This document shows, piece by piece, positions 1-8,346 of a DNA stretch of 64,000 nt. A program made the translations under genes and the position numbers. Numbering within the stretch: position 1 is the stretch's first letter; the number at the start of each line of letters is the position of its first letter. This DNA is from an uncultured Flavobacteriaceae bacterium (GTDB taxonomy: Bacteria > Bacteroidota > Bacteroidia > Flavobacteriales > Flavobacteriaceae). The notes beneath the pieces were generated by a model. It saw only the letters and a program-made list of their open reading frames with translations. It did no database searches and was not told the DNA's origin. The DNA lies in NCBI GenBank assembly GCA_945788155.1, contig CALZKX010000218.1:1-64000 (forward strand), in the 5' to 3' direction.

Positions 1-57
1 AATAAGTTTTAATGAGCCTTAAAAGTACGAAAAGCGATATTATTTTTTGTAGATAGA

Positions 58-87
58 TTTGAATATTAAAAGGATTGTTTATATTTG
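58..87 (+). promoter_or_regulatory. Flavobacterial promoter upstream of tRNA-Leu
   Basis: TTTG at 58-61 is followed after 18 bases by TATATTTG at 80-87. This matches the Bacteroidetes housekeeping promoter pattern (TTTG, about 19 bases, TAnnTTTG) very closely. It points towards the truncated and intact tRNA-Leu copies, so both are probably on one transcript. Confidence 0.75.
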
Positions 88-88
88 C

Positions 89-108
89 ATCCCAATAATT
101 ATTGGGAT
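89..108. repeat. Perfect 20-bp palindrome in tRNA leader
   Basis: The 20 bases between the promoter and the truncated tRNA read the same on both strands (core CCCAATAATTATTGGG). It would form a hairpin at the start of the tRNA transcript or could be a protein binding site. Its role is unknown. Confidence 0.7.
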
Positions 109-110
109 TT

Positions 111-157
111 GCAGGCGTGGTGGAATTGGTAGACACGCTAGACTTAGGACATAGCGA
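111..157 (+). pseudogene. Truncated tRNA-Leu copy (5' half)
   Basis: The sequence starts with GCAGGCGTGGTGG and continues through the D-arm and the CTTAGGA anticodon loop, nearly identical to the intact tRNA-Leu 73 bases downstream. After the anticodon loop the match is lost and AT-rich sequence follows. The variable arm, T-arm and 3' acceptor strand are missing and the anticodon stem no longer pairs. It is a tRNA remnant from duplication or from an integration/deletion event. Confidence 0.75.
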
Positions 158-183
158 AATAAAAACTGTTAAAATATTAAAAT

Positions 184-265
184 GCGGGCGTGGTGGAATT
201 GGTAGACACGTCAGACTTAGGATCTGATGCCGCGAGGTGTGGGAGTTCGAGTCTCCCCGCCCGTA
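184..265 (+). tRNA. tRNA-Leu (UAG anticodon)
   Basis: This is a complete type II tRNA. The acceptor 5' strand GCGGGCG pairs with the 3' strand CGCCCGT, the anticodon stem TCAGA/TCTGA encloses the loop CTTAGGA with anticodon TAG, there is a long variable arm, and the T-loop is GTTCGAGTC. The CCA end is not encoded. A strong terminator follows at once. tRNA-Leu genes are common integration sites for mobile elements, and accessory genes begin a few hundred bases downstream. Confidence 0.95.
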
Positions 266-266
266 C

Positions 267-296
267 AAAAGCCGAAGAGAAATCTTCGGCTTTTTT
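267..296 (+). terminator. Intrinsic terminator after tRNA-Leu
   Basis: A 12-bp stem (AAAAGCCGAAGA / TCTTCGGCTTTT) with a GAAA loop is followed by a run of T residues. It ends the tRNA transcript. Confidence 0.9.
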
Positions 297-578
297 GCTT
301 AAAATCGAACTCAAAAAAAGGTCAGGTACAACATAGGTACAACATTTTGCTATTTTTAAGACCACATTCTTATTGATATTAAATCATTTCATTTGTCATT
401 TATCTTTATGAATTACCAGTTAGAATAATAAATTTTGCTAAAACACAACCTTTTTTCTTCGGAAGGGAAGTTTATTATCATACAATATAACCGCAATTTA
501 AACTCGTAAAATACTTCCATCAAAAGACTACGGCATAAAGCCGACGCTTCCTCCCTCGCTTATTTATTCCGTTTCCTT
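297..578. other. Intergenic stretch without a recognisable gene
   Basis: No credible gene or RNA is seen between the tRNA terminator and the DUF932 gene. The reverse-strand reading frame that crosses the tRNA is an artefact. If an integrated element begins at the tRNA, its left junction lies here. Confidence 0.5.
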
Positions 579-1481
579 TTGAGCCAAGATTTTATCTTCT
601 GTTTGGGTACTGCTCAAATATTGTTTAATCTAAATTCAAATGCTATGTATTTACAAAATTTGCAACAGGATGAAATCTTCGTACCATCAGAAATGAAATC
701 CTTAAAAAGTCTGACACAGATGGAATCCCGCCGAGGGCTTGAAAATGTCATTATCTCAAATGGCAAAATCGTCAATGTGGTATCGAACAGCTATGGCCAT
801 ATTCCAAATCAACTCTTCTTCAAGAAAGCTGAAGATATGCTGACCGATGCACAGCTGAACTTCGACAAACGCACCATCAACCGAAATGATAGGTCTTTTA
901 TTACCGACTTCATCATCGATGATAAAAGCCAATTTTCAGTCAAGAACAAAGAGGATTTGATATTACCGATGCTTCGGTTCAAAAATTCCTATGATGGTAG
1001 TGAAAAAACTTCCGGTCATTTTGGGTTTTATAGAAAAGTATGTTCTAATGGCCTTCATGTTTCACAGGCTGAAATTGAGTTTTCCATCAAGCACAGTAAG
1101 AACAATACCGACCTTATAATGCCAAGGTTGGACAATCTATTCGACAAATTTCTGGACAATGAGTTCTATACCATTACCAAGAGGTTTGATAAAATGAAAG
1201 AATTTAAAATTATCGATACGAAAGAATTTGTGAAAGCAATACTTGACAAAACAAAATTGTTTCGGTATGAATGTAGCGATAAGAATAGTGAGCCTTCCAA
1301 GAAATCAAGGGAAGTCCTTGAAATCTTAAACTATGAGGCCTTATTACTTAATGAAGAACCCAATCTCTGGTTGGGCTACAATGCGTTCAATGCAGTATTG
1401 CACTATACGTTGAAGAAAACCTTTTGCCAACAAGAACGGTTAGATAAGAAGCTGTTCGATGAAGTTTATGCAATGGCATAG
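579..1481 (+). CDS. DUF932 family protein (phage/plasmid-type)
   Basis: The product (up to 300 aa) resembles the DUF932 family of proteins common on Bacteroidetes conjugative and phage-like elements; their biochemical role is not established. The family-like core runs from about residue 40 (MKSLKSLTQMESRRGLENV) through the NVVSNSYGHIPN and HFGFYRKVCSNGLHV segments to the C-terminal helices. The start is uncertain: the frame opens at a TTG (579), family-like residues (GTAQILFN) lie before the first ATG at 645, and no good ribosome binding site is visible. The N-terminus may be slightly truncated. A terminator follows at 1497. Its presence next to the tRNA fits the edge of an integrated element. 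Confidence 0.75.
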   Translation: MSQDFIFCLGTAQILFNLNSNAMYLQNLQQDEIFVPSEMKSLKSLTQMESRRGLENVIISNGKIVNVVSNSYGHIPNQLFFKKAEDMLTDAQLNFDKRTINRNDRSFITDFIIDDKSQFSVKNKEDLILPMLRFKNSYDGSEKTSGHFGFYRKVCSNGLHVSQAEIEFSIKHSKNNTDLIMPRLDNLFDKFLDNEFYTITKRFDKMKEFKIIDTKEFVKAILDKTKLFRYECSDKNSEPSKKSREVLEILNYEALLLNEEPNLWLGYNAFNAVLHYTLKKTFCQQERLDKKLFDEVYAMA

Positions 1482-1496
1482 CATCAATAAAGGTTC

Positions 1497-1523
1497 ATCC
1501 AGTACCTCAAACTGGATTTTTTC
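1497..1523 (+). terminator. Intrinsic terminator after the DUF932 gene
   Basis: ATCCAGT at 1497-1503 pairs with ACTGGAT at 1511-1517 and is followed by a T-rich tract. Confidence 0.75.
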
Positions 1524-1541
1524 ACTCACTAAACACTATAA

Positions 1542-1617
1542 TTTCAAATATTTACCACTTTATTGATATAGTGGTAATAATTAGTTTTCAAATATTCGCC
1601 ACTTTTTTGTATTTTTG
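1542..1617 (+). promoter_or_regulatory. AbiE operator repeats and promoter
   Basis: A 20-bp direct repeat occurs at 1542-1561 and 1586-1605 (TTTCAAATATT, two variable bases, GCCACTTT-like; 18 of 20 identical). The first copy also forms an inverted repeat TACCACT (1553-1559) / AGTGGTA (1570-1576). A TAnnTTTG-type -7 box (TATTTTTG) lies at 1610-1617, 23 bases before the antitoxin ATG. AbiEi antitoxins are known to repress their own promoters by binding repeats, so these are likely operator sites; binding here is inferred. Confidence 0.65.
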
Positions 1618-1639
1618 GCAAAGTTTTGATATAGAAATT

Positions 1640-2407
1640 ATGCCAAAAATTGTAGAAAATAAGCTTATAGAAGCATTTAAGGAACGTGGTTCTTTTGATA
1701 GGGACGAACTATTTCAGTTCTATTTGGACTTTGAACCAGATTTGAAGGAAAGCACCTTTAGTTGGCGAATTTATGACCTGAAGAAAAAGGACATCATCAA
1801 AACTATTGGTCGTGGATTGTATATCATATCCTATAAACCCAAATATAGACCAGTACTGTCTGATAGCGTTCTAAAAATAGTAAGTAAGACGAATGAACGG
1901 TTTGAGGAAATCCAATATGCTATATGGGAAAACCAATGGCTAAATGAATTCACACAGCATCAAGTATCTAATCGAATGATTGTGGTAGAAGTGGAAAAGG
2001 AATTTACGGAATCACTCTACTATTATCTAAATGATTCCTTGAAAATGGATTTTTTCTTGAATCCTGATGATAAGGAAATTGAGTTCTACATTTCCGAGAG
2101 TACTATACCCGTAGTCATAAAACGTCTCGTTACAAGAGCACCGATAAGTAAGCTGAAAGACAAAAAAAATGTAGTTCCAGTTGCTACACTTGAAAAAATA
2201 ATGGTGGACTTGTTTGCAGATGAAAACCTGTACCATTATTACCAAGGTTCTGAACTCATAAACATCTATGAAAAAATACTTGAGCGATACAGCATTAATT
2301 TCACAAAACTTTTTAGTTATGCGAAAAGACGAAAGAAAGAACAGGAAATCAAGCAATTTATGAATAACCACATACCGAATATTTTAGAGGACATAATCTA
2401 TGATTGA
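1640..2407 (+). CDS. AbiEi-like antitoxin / transcriptional regulator (DUF6577-like)
   Basis: The 255-aa product has an N-terminal winged-helix-like region (about residues 10-70, with the segment TFSWRIYDLKKKDIIKTIGR) followed by an alpha/beta C-terminal half, as in AbiEi-type antitoxins. These neutralise a nucleotidyltransferase toxin and repress their own operon. The ATG at 1640 (MPKIVENK) is chosen over an upstream GTG frame extension because it follows the -7 box at the right distance and the extension overlaps the operator repeats. The stop overlaps the next gene by 8 bases, so the pair is translationally coupled. The pair looks like a type IV toxin-antitoxin system that can act in abortive infection. 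Confidence 0.8.
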   Translation: MPKIVENKLIEAFKERGSFDRDELFQFYLDFEPDLKESTFSWRIYDLKKKDIIKTIGRGLYIISYKPKYRPVLSDSVLKIVSKTNERFEEIQYAIWENQWLNEFTQHQVSNRMIVVEVEKEFTESLYYYLNDSLKMDFFLNPDDKEIEFYISESTIPVVIKRLVTRAPISKLKDKKNVVPVATLEKIMVDLFADENLYHYYQGSELINIYEKILERYSINFTKLFSYAKRRKKEQEIKQFMNNHIPNILEDIIYD

Positions 2408-3503
2408 AAACAAAAGCTTCACAAAAGAATGGTTGGACATTTTCCGAGCAAAAAAAGAACATAAAGGCATTAACGTGACCATATTGGAAAAAATGATTCA
2501 CGCATTTTCTTTGTTAGAACATCTAAAGATAGAAGGACTTGATTTTGTTTTTAAAGGCGGCACATCACTTGTTCTTTTGCTTGAAGAAGGCAATCGGTTT
2601 TCAATAGATATCGATATCATTTCAAGTATAAAGCGTGACCCATTGGAAAAAATTCTTGATGCAGTTGTCGCCAATTCTCATTTTAAAAGCTACACTTTGA
2701 ATGAACGTCGAAGTTATAAAGAAGGCGTTCCAAAGGCACACTATACTTTTGAATTTGATTCAGTTTACAACACGAACGTTCCAGGAACCATTCTTTTGGA
2801 TGTTCTTTTTGACAGTCCACACTATCCAGAGCTTATAGAATCTTCCGTTGAGATTTCTTGGCTATCGGTAGATAAGCCTATAATATCAATCACCACACCT
2901 TCGGTAAATTCCATCTGTGGGGACAAGCTTACTGCTTTTGCGCCAGAGACCATTGGTATTCCATATTATAAGGGCGACCAGTTATTTACAATGGAAATCT
3001 GTAAGCAATTGTTTGATTTAGGGAAATTGTTTGAGAGCATTACCGATATGACCATAGTAAAGAAAAGTTTTTCCGCCTTTGCGATGGCAGAACTATCCTA
3101 TAGAAGTTCCGATAAAGATTTCGGTAACAGAAACCTCAAAAAAACTGATATTCTATGGGATTCCATAAATACCTGTGCTATTATTGCCAGAAGGGAAAGT
3201 AACCCGACTAAAGAATCGAAAAAGAAGTTTGCCGATTTGAATCTGGGTATACGCAGTTTCGGTAGTGCATTTCTAATGACTGGACATTTCAGGATAGAAG
3301 AAGCAATGGCAGCTTCAGCAAGAGTAGCCTATTTGAATGCCATATTGTTACAACCGAAAATTAAAGAAATTGAATATTATAAAGGACAGGACATTAGCGA
3401 GCTTACCATTGAAAAACCCGACTGGGCGTTCTTGAACAAATTAAAACGGCAACCGGATAAGAGCATCTTTTATTATTGGTACAAGGTAGTGGAGTTATTA
3501 TAA
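2400..3503 (+). CDS. AbiEii/AbiGii-type nucleotidyltransferase toxin
   Basis: The 367-aa product carries the nucleotidyltransferase signature GGTSL at about residues 53-57 followed by SIDIDI at about 70-75; the two aspartates are the expected metal ligands. This is the AbiEii/AbiGii toxin family, some members of which (MenT) add nucleotides to tRNA. A second conserved region (SICGDKLTAFAPETIG, about 173-188) is also typical. It overlaps the antitoxin gene by 8 bases and ends in a 290-base AT-rich gap. All motifs are intact, so the toxin is probably functional. Confidence 0.88.
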   Translation: MIENKSFTKEWLDIFRAKKEHKGINVTILEKMIHAFSLLEHLKIEGLDFVFKGGTSLVLLLEEGNRFSIDIDIISSIKRDPLEKILDAVVANSHFKSYTLNERRSYKEGVPKAHYTFEFDSVYNTNVPGTILLDVLFDSPHYPELIESSVEISWLSVDKPIISITTPSVNSICGDKLTAFAPETIGIPYYKGDQLFTMEICKQLFDLGKLFESITDMTIVKKSFSAFAMAELSYRSSDKDFGNRNLKKTDILWDSINTCAIIARRESNPTKESKKKFADLNLGIRSFGSAFLMTGHFRIEEAMAASARVAYLNAILLQPKIKEIEYYKGQDISELTIEKPDWAFLNKLKRQPDKSIFYYWYKVVELL

Positions 3504-3664
3504 ATATGTAAAAGCTTAAAACACAATATATGGACAAAAGGTTGAATTCTAATTTTAAACTTTTTTGTTCACTTCTAAAATTATGATTCAGAAATACTTA
3601 AATGCAAATCTTAAGCTATTACAAAAATTTAGAACAAATAATTCGCATATCATCCATTTAGTAA

Positions 3665-3700
3665 ATGTAATATATTATGGAAATCCGTAATCTATTACAT
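3665..3700. promoter_or_regulatory. 16-bp inverted repeat upstream of the Gabija operon
   Basis: The arms at 3665-3680 and 3685-3700 pair at all but one position (one further pair is a G-T wobble) around an AAAT loop. It lies about 97 bases before the gajA start. It lacks a T tract, so it is more likely an operator or RNA structure than a terminator. Function unknown. Confidence 0.5.
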
Positions 3701-3796
3701 GTTAAAAAATAGTATATTTAAACTCCTCTTTTAGTTAATTAATAGCGATGACTTTGATAATCCCAAATCAAAAAAAACAAACAACAAATTGAAAAT

Positions 3797-5692
3797 ATGT
3801 ATTTATCAAAAATAGAAATTCACAACTTTCGTGGAATTAAAAGTCTTGAAGTAGATTTTGATTCGAGTATAAACATGATAATTGGCGAAAATGGCAGTTG
3901 TAAGTCTGCCTTAATTGATGCCATAAGGTTACTATACAACATTGCTGACCCTAAAAGAGATATTTATATAACTAATGAAGATTTTTTTGAAGATTTAGTT
4001 GCAAGTACTACTTCTGAAACAATAGAAATTACATATAAGTTTAGTGATTTATCGAATGAACAAAAAGGTGCTTTTTATGAATATATGATGCTAGGTAAAA
4101 CTCCAGATGATGATTATGCAACTATTACAATTATGTATGAAAGAAGAGAAGATAAGCATCCATCATTTAGCTACTCTACTGGAATCGGAGGGTCACAAAA
4201 AGCTGACTATAAAACTTTTGAATTGTTTCAACATTACTACCTTGGAGCATTAAGAGATAGTACAAAAGATTTATTAAATACTAGAAATAATATACTTGGA
4301 AAAGTAATAAAACGTATAGTTACAAGAGCAGGGAAAAATGAAGAGTTTGAGGAAATAGTTCGTAAAGCAAATCAAGATTTATTAAAGAGAGATGAAGTTG
4401 TGTTAACCAGAGATAGTGTAAATACAAATCTTGAACAAATTTTTAAAAGTGGACAAGAAAACAAAATTGGTCTAATGATGAATCAGTCCAAAATTGAATA
4501 TATAGTAAATGCTATTAAGCCTTTTTTACCTCATGACAAGAATACATTAAATACAGATAGTGGTTTTAATCTTTTACAAAATAGTTTAGGTTTTAATAAT
4601 CTTATATATATAGCAACTGTTTTAGGTGATATTAAAGATAGGTTGAGTGTTGATAAATTATCTCACTTCGCATTATTAATTGAAGAACCAGAAGCACATT
4701 TACATCCGCAATTACAATTAAATTTATTTAATTTCTTAAAAGAGACGAATGCTCCTAGAAATAGCCAACTTTTTATTACTACTCATTCTCCAACTTTAAC
4801 ATCAAAAGCTTTGTTTGAGAATTTAATACATCTAAATAATAAAGCAACCAGAATTATAGAGTGTTATACTGATAGAATATCAGAAAATATCATTGAAGAT
4901 GTTACTAAACCTCATATTAAAATTGATGAAGATGCTATTACAAAGAGAAGAAAGCAACTTATTAGGTATATTGATGTTACAAAATCTCAACTATTTTATG
5001 CTAGAGGAATAATGATGGTTGAAGGTATTTCAGAAGAATTATTAATAGATGCTTTTGTACAGGTTTTAGGATTTCAATTAGAAGATTATAGAATTGAATT
5101 AGTAAATATTGAAGGAATTTCTTTTTACCCTTATTTATATCTATTTAATTCTGTTCATGAAGAAAAAAGATTAGATAAAAAAGTTACAATAATTACAGAT
5201 GATGACAGGTGTAAAAAAGAATCAAAAAATTATTCATTTGACACTTTATTTGAAGACAATAGCCTAGAAGATTTTCATAAATTATTAATAGCTCCTTTTG
5301 AATCAAATCGTCTAAAAAATATAGCTTCCGTAAGTAATGGAATCGCTACTATTGAATTGCATACTGCAATAAAAACATTAGAGTTTCAATTAGCGCTTGA
5401 CAATGTTTCCAATAATAAGGTGGATTTCTACAACAACTTTTTGGTAAAATATATTGAAGACAATTTACCTGATAAATTCAAAAAAATTAAAGCTTATGTT
5501 GATGCCATAAATGGAAATAATATTGATGCTAACCAAAAGCATAGAATATCTATTTTATTATGGAAATTACTTCCAACGAAATCAGAATTCGCTCAAGATT
5601 TTGCACAACATATACTTGATAACCTTGAAGAAGCAAAAAAGACTTTTATTGTTCCATCCTATATCGAAAATGGAGTTAATCATTTAAAATAA
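3797..5692 (+). CDS. gajA: GajA-like OLD-family ATP-dependent nuclease (Gabija)
   Basis: The 631-aa product has an N-terminal ABC-type ATPase (Walker A region at residues 30-37; Walker B and signature around LLIEEPEAHLHPQLQ near residue 295; switch histidine in TTHSPTL) and a C-terminal Toprim domain (VEG near residue 410, ITDDDR near 467). This is the OLD nuclease layout of GajA, which cuts phage DNA when nucleotide pools fall. The UvrD-like gene starts 6 bases after its stop, the standard Gabija arrangement. One oddity: Walker A reads GENGSCKS, with Cys where Gly is usual. Assignment as Gabija rests on the pair; a stand-alone OLD gene would be less certain. Confidence 0.85.
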   Translation: MYLSKIEIHNFRGIKSLEVDFDSSINMIIGENGSCKSALIDAIRLLYNIADPKRDIYITNEDFFEDLVASTTSETIEITYKFSDLSNEQKGAFYEYMMLGKTPDDDYATITIMYERREDKHPSFSYSTGIGGSQKADYKTFELFQHYYLGALRDSTKDLLNTRNNILGKVIKRIVTRAGKNEEFEEIVRKANQDLLKRDEVVLTRDSVNTNLEQIFKSGQENKIGLMMNQSKIEYIVNAIKPFLPHDKNTLNTDSGFNLLQNSLGFNNLIYIATVLGDIKDRLSVDKLSHFALLIEEPEAHLHPQLQLNLFNFLKETNAPRNSQLFITTHSPTLTSKALFENLIHLNNKATRIIECYTDRISENIIEDVTKPHIKIDEDAITKRRKQLIRYIDVTKSQLFYARGIMMVEGISEELLIDAFVQVLGFQLEDYRIELVNIEGISFYPYLYLFNSVHEEKRLDKKVTIITDDDRCKKESKNYSFDTLFEDNSLEDFHKLLIAPFESNRLKNIASVSNGIATIELHTAIKTLEFQLALDNVSNNKVDFYNNFLVKYIEDNLPDKFKKIKAYVDAINGNNIDANQKHRISILLWKLLPTKSEFAQDFAQHILDNLEEAKKTFIVPSYIENGVNHLK

Positions 5693-5698
5693 TAGTTA

Positions 5699-7426
5699 AT
5701 GGAATTTGAAATTAATCCAGAACGCGAGGAATATTTAAAAGCTAGAGGGAAAGTTATATTAAACGCTTGTCCAGGAAGTGGCAAAACAACTACAATTGCC
5801 TATAAACTAATTCAATTAATTGAAGAATGTAAGAGAGAATTTGGCGAATATGCTGGTATTATTTGTTTGTCATTTACTAATGTGGCAAAGGATGAGATAA
5901 ATGAAAAATATAAGGCATTTACAGGCAAATTACTTGGTTTCCCAAACGATGTTTCAACAATTGATAGTTTTGTATACTCCTTTATAACAAAACCTTTTAT
6001 CCACTTAATTAAACCTGCTTTAAATAAAGTACAAATTATTGATGAAAGTAACATAATTGACGAGATTTTGGGTAACAGCTATCAATTAAAAAAACATAGG
6101 AAATATCTTTATTCATATAAACCAAGTTCGATTGAATATAAAATTGATGGAACAACTTATTCTACTATTGGAGGAGATGACACACAAGCATATTTTAATT
6201 ATTGTAATGCCGTTAAAACTCAACAATTAGCTCTTGGATTTTTAAAATCATCTGATTCAGAATATTTTGCTCTTCAAATTTTGAAAAATCACCCTAGAAT
6301 AGGAGAGTGGCTTATTAAGAGATTTCCTTTCATGATGATTGATGAGGCTCAAGATACTTCTGATATACAACATGCAATTTTTGATAAACTAATTGAAATT
6401 GGTCTTAAAAACATTGAATTTGTTGGTGACCCTTATCAAAGTTTATATGAGTTTAGAGATGCGAGACCAGACTTATTTTATGCAAAGTATAAGGACACAA
6501 AAAATTGGAATTGTCTCGAGTTAATGAGTTGTAGACGTTCATCCCAAAATATTATTAATGCATATCAAAAATTACGTTTAAATACTGAAAAAAAAGTTAG
6601 TTCTACTGCAAATATAGAAAATGAAAAGAAAATTCATGTCTTGAGATACAACGATGGTGAAGAAATTAAATGCGTTGAAAAGTATATTGAATTAACGGAA
6701 GGTTATGATAATTGCCAAGTGGTAGTTCGGGGAAAAACATTGCAGAAATTGATATCAGGAGAAGGAAATAATAACGTTTATCCATGGAAAAGTTCAATCC
6801 CATATTATTTAATTAGAGCTATAAATTGTTATAGTAAGAATGAAATCAAAAACGCAGTAAATATTTTGCGAGTTATTGTTCCCGAAATTGAAAATTCAAA
6901 CATAAATAGATTGGATTCAAAAGAACGAGTGATAGAATTGAAAGGTGATTCCCAATACAATGCATTAATAATGGAAGTTCTTAAAGGAGTACCGAGTTTT
7001 AAAAATACACTTGAAGATTGGACTTCATTAAGCGAAGCTTATCTCAAAAAGATGTTTTTTCTTGATGATGATGTAGACTTTGTGATAAAAAAAGGTGTAT
7101 GGACAAAACAACATAAAGTAACTATTTCAGATTTATTTGATTTTAAAGAAAATAATTTGACAGTTCCAGTATCAACTATTCATCAAGTAAAAGGGCAAAC
7201 TTTTGACTCTATTTTAATGATTTTGAGTAAAACTAGCCAAGGTCATAGTATTTCATTGTCTGATTATTCTACACCCATCGAATTTCCAAATGAAAAGAAA
7301 AGGATGATATATGTGGCTATGTCTAGACCAATTGAGTTGATGGTTATAGGCGTTCCTAGTTCAAAATATACAAATGATGAAGTAAAAGAAATTATTGGAG
7401 AAGATATTGACTTCATTACTTGTTAA
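5699..7426 (+). CDS. gajB: GajB-like UvrD/Rep helicase (Gabija)
   Basis: The 575-aa product is a superfamily 1 helicase: motif I NACPGSGKTTT (about residues 22-32), motif II MMIDEAQD (about 213), motif III near EFVGDPYQSLYEFR, motif V VSTIHQVKGQTFDS (about 490) and motif VI RMIYVAMSRP (about 540). GajB partners GajA in Gabija, where it is thought to sense DNA ends or intermediates. It directly follows gajA with a 6-base gap, so the two are one operon. It is somewhat longer than the roughly 500 residues usual for GajB. No gene follows for about 900 bases. Confidence 0.85.
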   Translation: MEFEINPEREEYLKARGKVILNACPGSGKTTTIAYKLIQLIEECKREFGEYAGIICLSFTNVAKDEINEKYKAFTGKLLGFPNDVSTIDSFVYSFITKPFIHLIKPALNKVQIIDESNIIDEILGNSYQLKKHRKYLYSYKPSSIEYKIDGTTYSTIGGDDTQAYFNYCNAVKTQQLALGFLKSSDSEYFALQILKNHPRIGEWLIKRFPFMMIDEAQDTSDIQHAIFDKLIEIGLKNIEFVGDPYQSLYEFRDARPDLFYAKYKDTKNWNCLELMSCRRSSQNIINAYQKLRLNTEKKVSSTANIENEKKIHVLRYNDGEEIKCVEKYIELTEGYDNCQVVVRGKTLQKLISGEGNNNVYPWKSSIPYYLIRAINCYSKNEIKNAVNILRVIVPEIENSNINRLDSKERVIELKGDSQYNALIMEVLKGVPSFKNTLEDWTSLSEAYLKKMFFLDDDVDFVIKKGVWTKQHKVTISDLFDFKENNLTVPVSTIHQVKGQTFDSILMILSKTSQGHSISLSDYSTPIEFPNEKKRMIYVAMSRPIELMVIGVPSSKYTNDEVKEIIGEDIDFITC

Positions 7427-7462
7427 TTTTTTATGTAAAATAGAATCTTGATGTTAAACTTG

Positions 7463-8195
7463 GCCTCATAAAATTTTGGCTAAAACAATAGGAGAAATGA
7501 GCGTCCATATTTTAGGGGTTTAGTAATACAGTTTCTTAAGAGTTTCAATTACACAAGGGATTTCAAAGCAATGCTAATTGTTACAATGTTTCCTAAAATA
7601 TAGCGAATGAGCCGTTAATTGTTTCCAAAATTATATGCAGCTTGAATTTTTGTTTCTTTTGTTTCAAGACAAAAGATAATGAAAGAAGAAAAAGAAGGAT
7701 TAATTGAAGTTCTATATATAACAAGTGTATAGAAATTTATTTTTCTTAAATTTTATACTCTTGTGGCAATCCCCGAGAATCGCTTAAAATTTTTTATTAC
7801 GTACATTTTATCGAATACGCGATTTTTAATAAGAGCAAAAAGGCTAGCTTTTATTTTGGCGTTGGCAAGCGATGGAGAGTTATTCGCAAGGTTTCTATTG
7901 TTTTAGAGGAGCTCATGAATGCTACGCATTTGTGTGTAAAATAAATTGCCAGAGCAATTTGATTTTATAAAGCAATCGAGCGCTTGGTGGCGGCTATTTT
8001 ACATAACGGCTAATTATAGATACAAATGTTTTATAAACGCTGCGAAGCAAACCGCTTAATAGTTTAATGACCCAAGTTCCAATTTAACTAATGGAATACA
8101 ATGTCTCTGGGATATTTTACATAATACTATATTATAGCTATCAAATGGACTCCACTCATAAAATATCAATGATAATATTTGTACTATAATGGTCA
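7463..8195. repeat. Long structured non-coding repeat, copy A
   Basis: This gene-free stretch aligns over most of its length with copy B at about 12517-13360, in the same orientation. Shared blocks include the opening GGCCTCA...TTTTGG, an ATATAGCGA(A/T)TGAGCCG block, a TTGTTTCTTTT hairpin block, CTCTTGTGGCAA, TCGAATACG, and the closing AATTATAG(C)TA and ATTTGTACTATAAT. Three hairpins (7656-7675, 7721-7764, 7778-7824) keep pairing although their bases differ from copy B. I see no coding potential. The start of the same repeat recurs at about 54471. Confidence 0.75.
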
Positions 8196-8302
8196 GCATT
8201 ATGTTACTTTGCTTTGGTAAAAGCGAAGTTTTAACTACTTTTTTTTGATTTTTTCTTCCTGAAAATTTCTTTAAAAATGTAATGGAATACGCTTTGCCCC
8301 AA

Positions 8303-8342
8303 ACGACGATAGGAGCGAAGTGGCAATGTGTATGGAATGGGA
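8303..8342. repeat. About 40-bp repeat at the 3' side of the M61 gene
   Basis: A sequence with the core CGACGATAGGAGCG followed by AGTGG, AATGTGT and TGGAATGGGA recurs at 50947-50985 with few differences. In both places it lies directly after the stop codon of a minus-strand gene. It may be a 3' processing or terminator-like element, or a recombination joint. Confidence 0.6.
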
Positions 8343-8346
8343 ATTA

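Noticed and set aside
177..365. Minus-strand frame of 62 residues across the tRNA
   Set aside because: It reads the tRNA-Leu and its terminator backwards; this is a common artefact.
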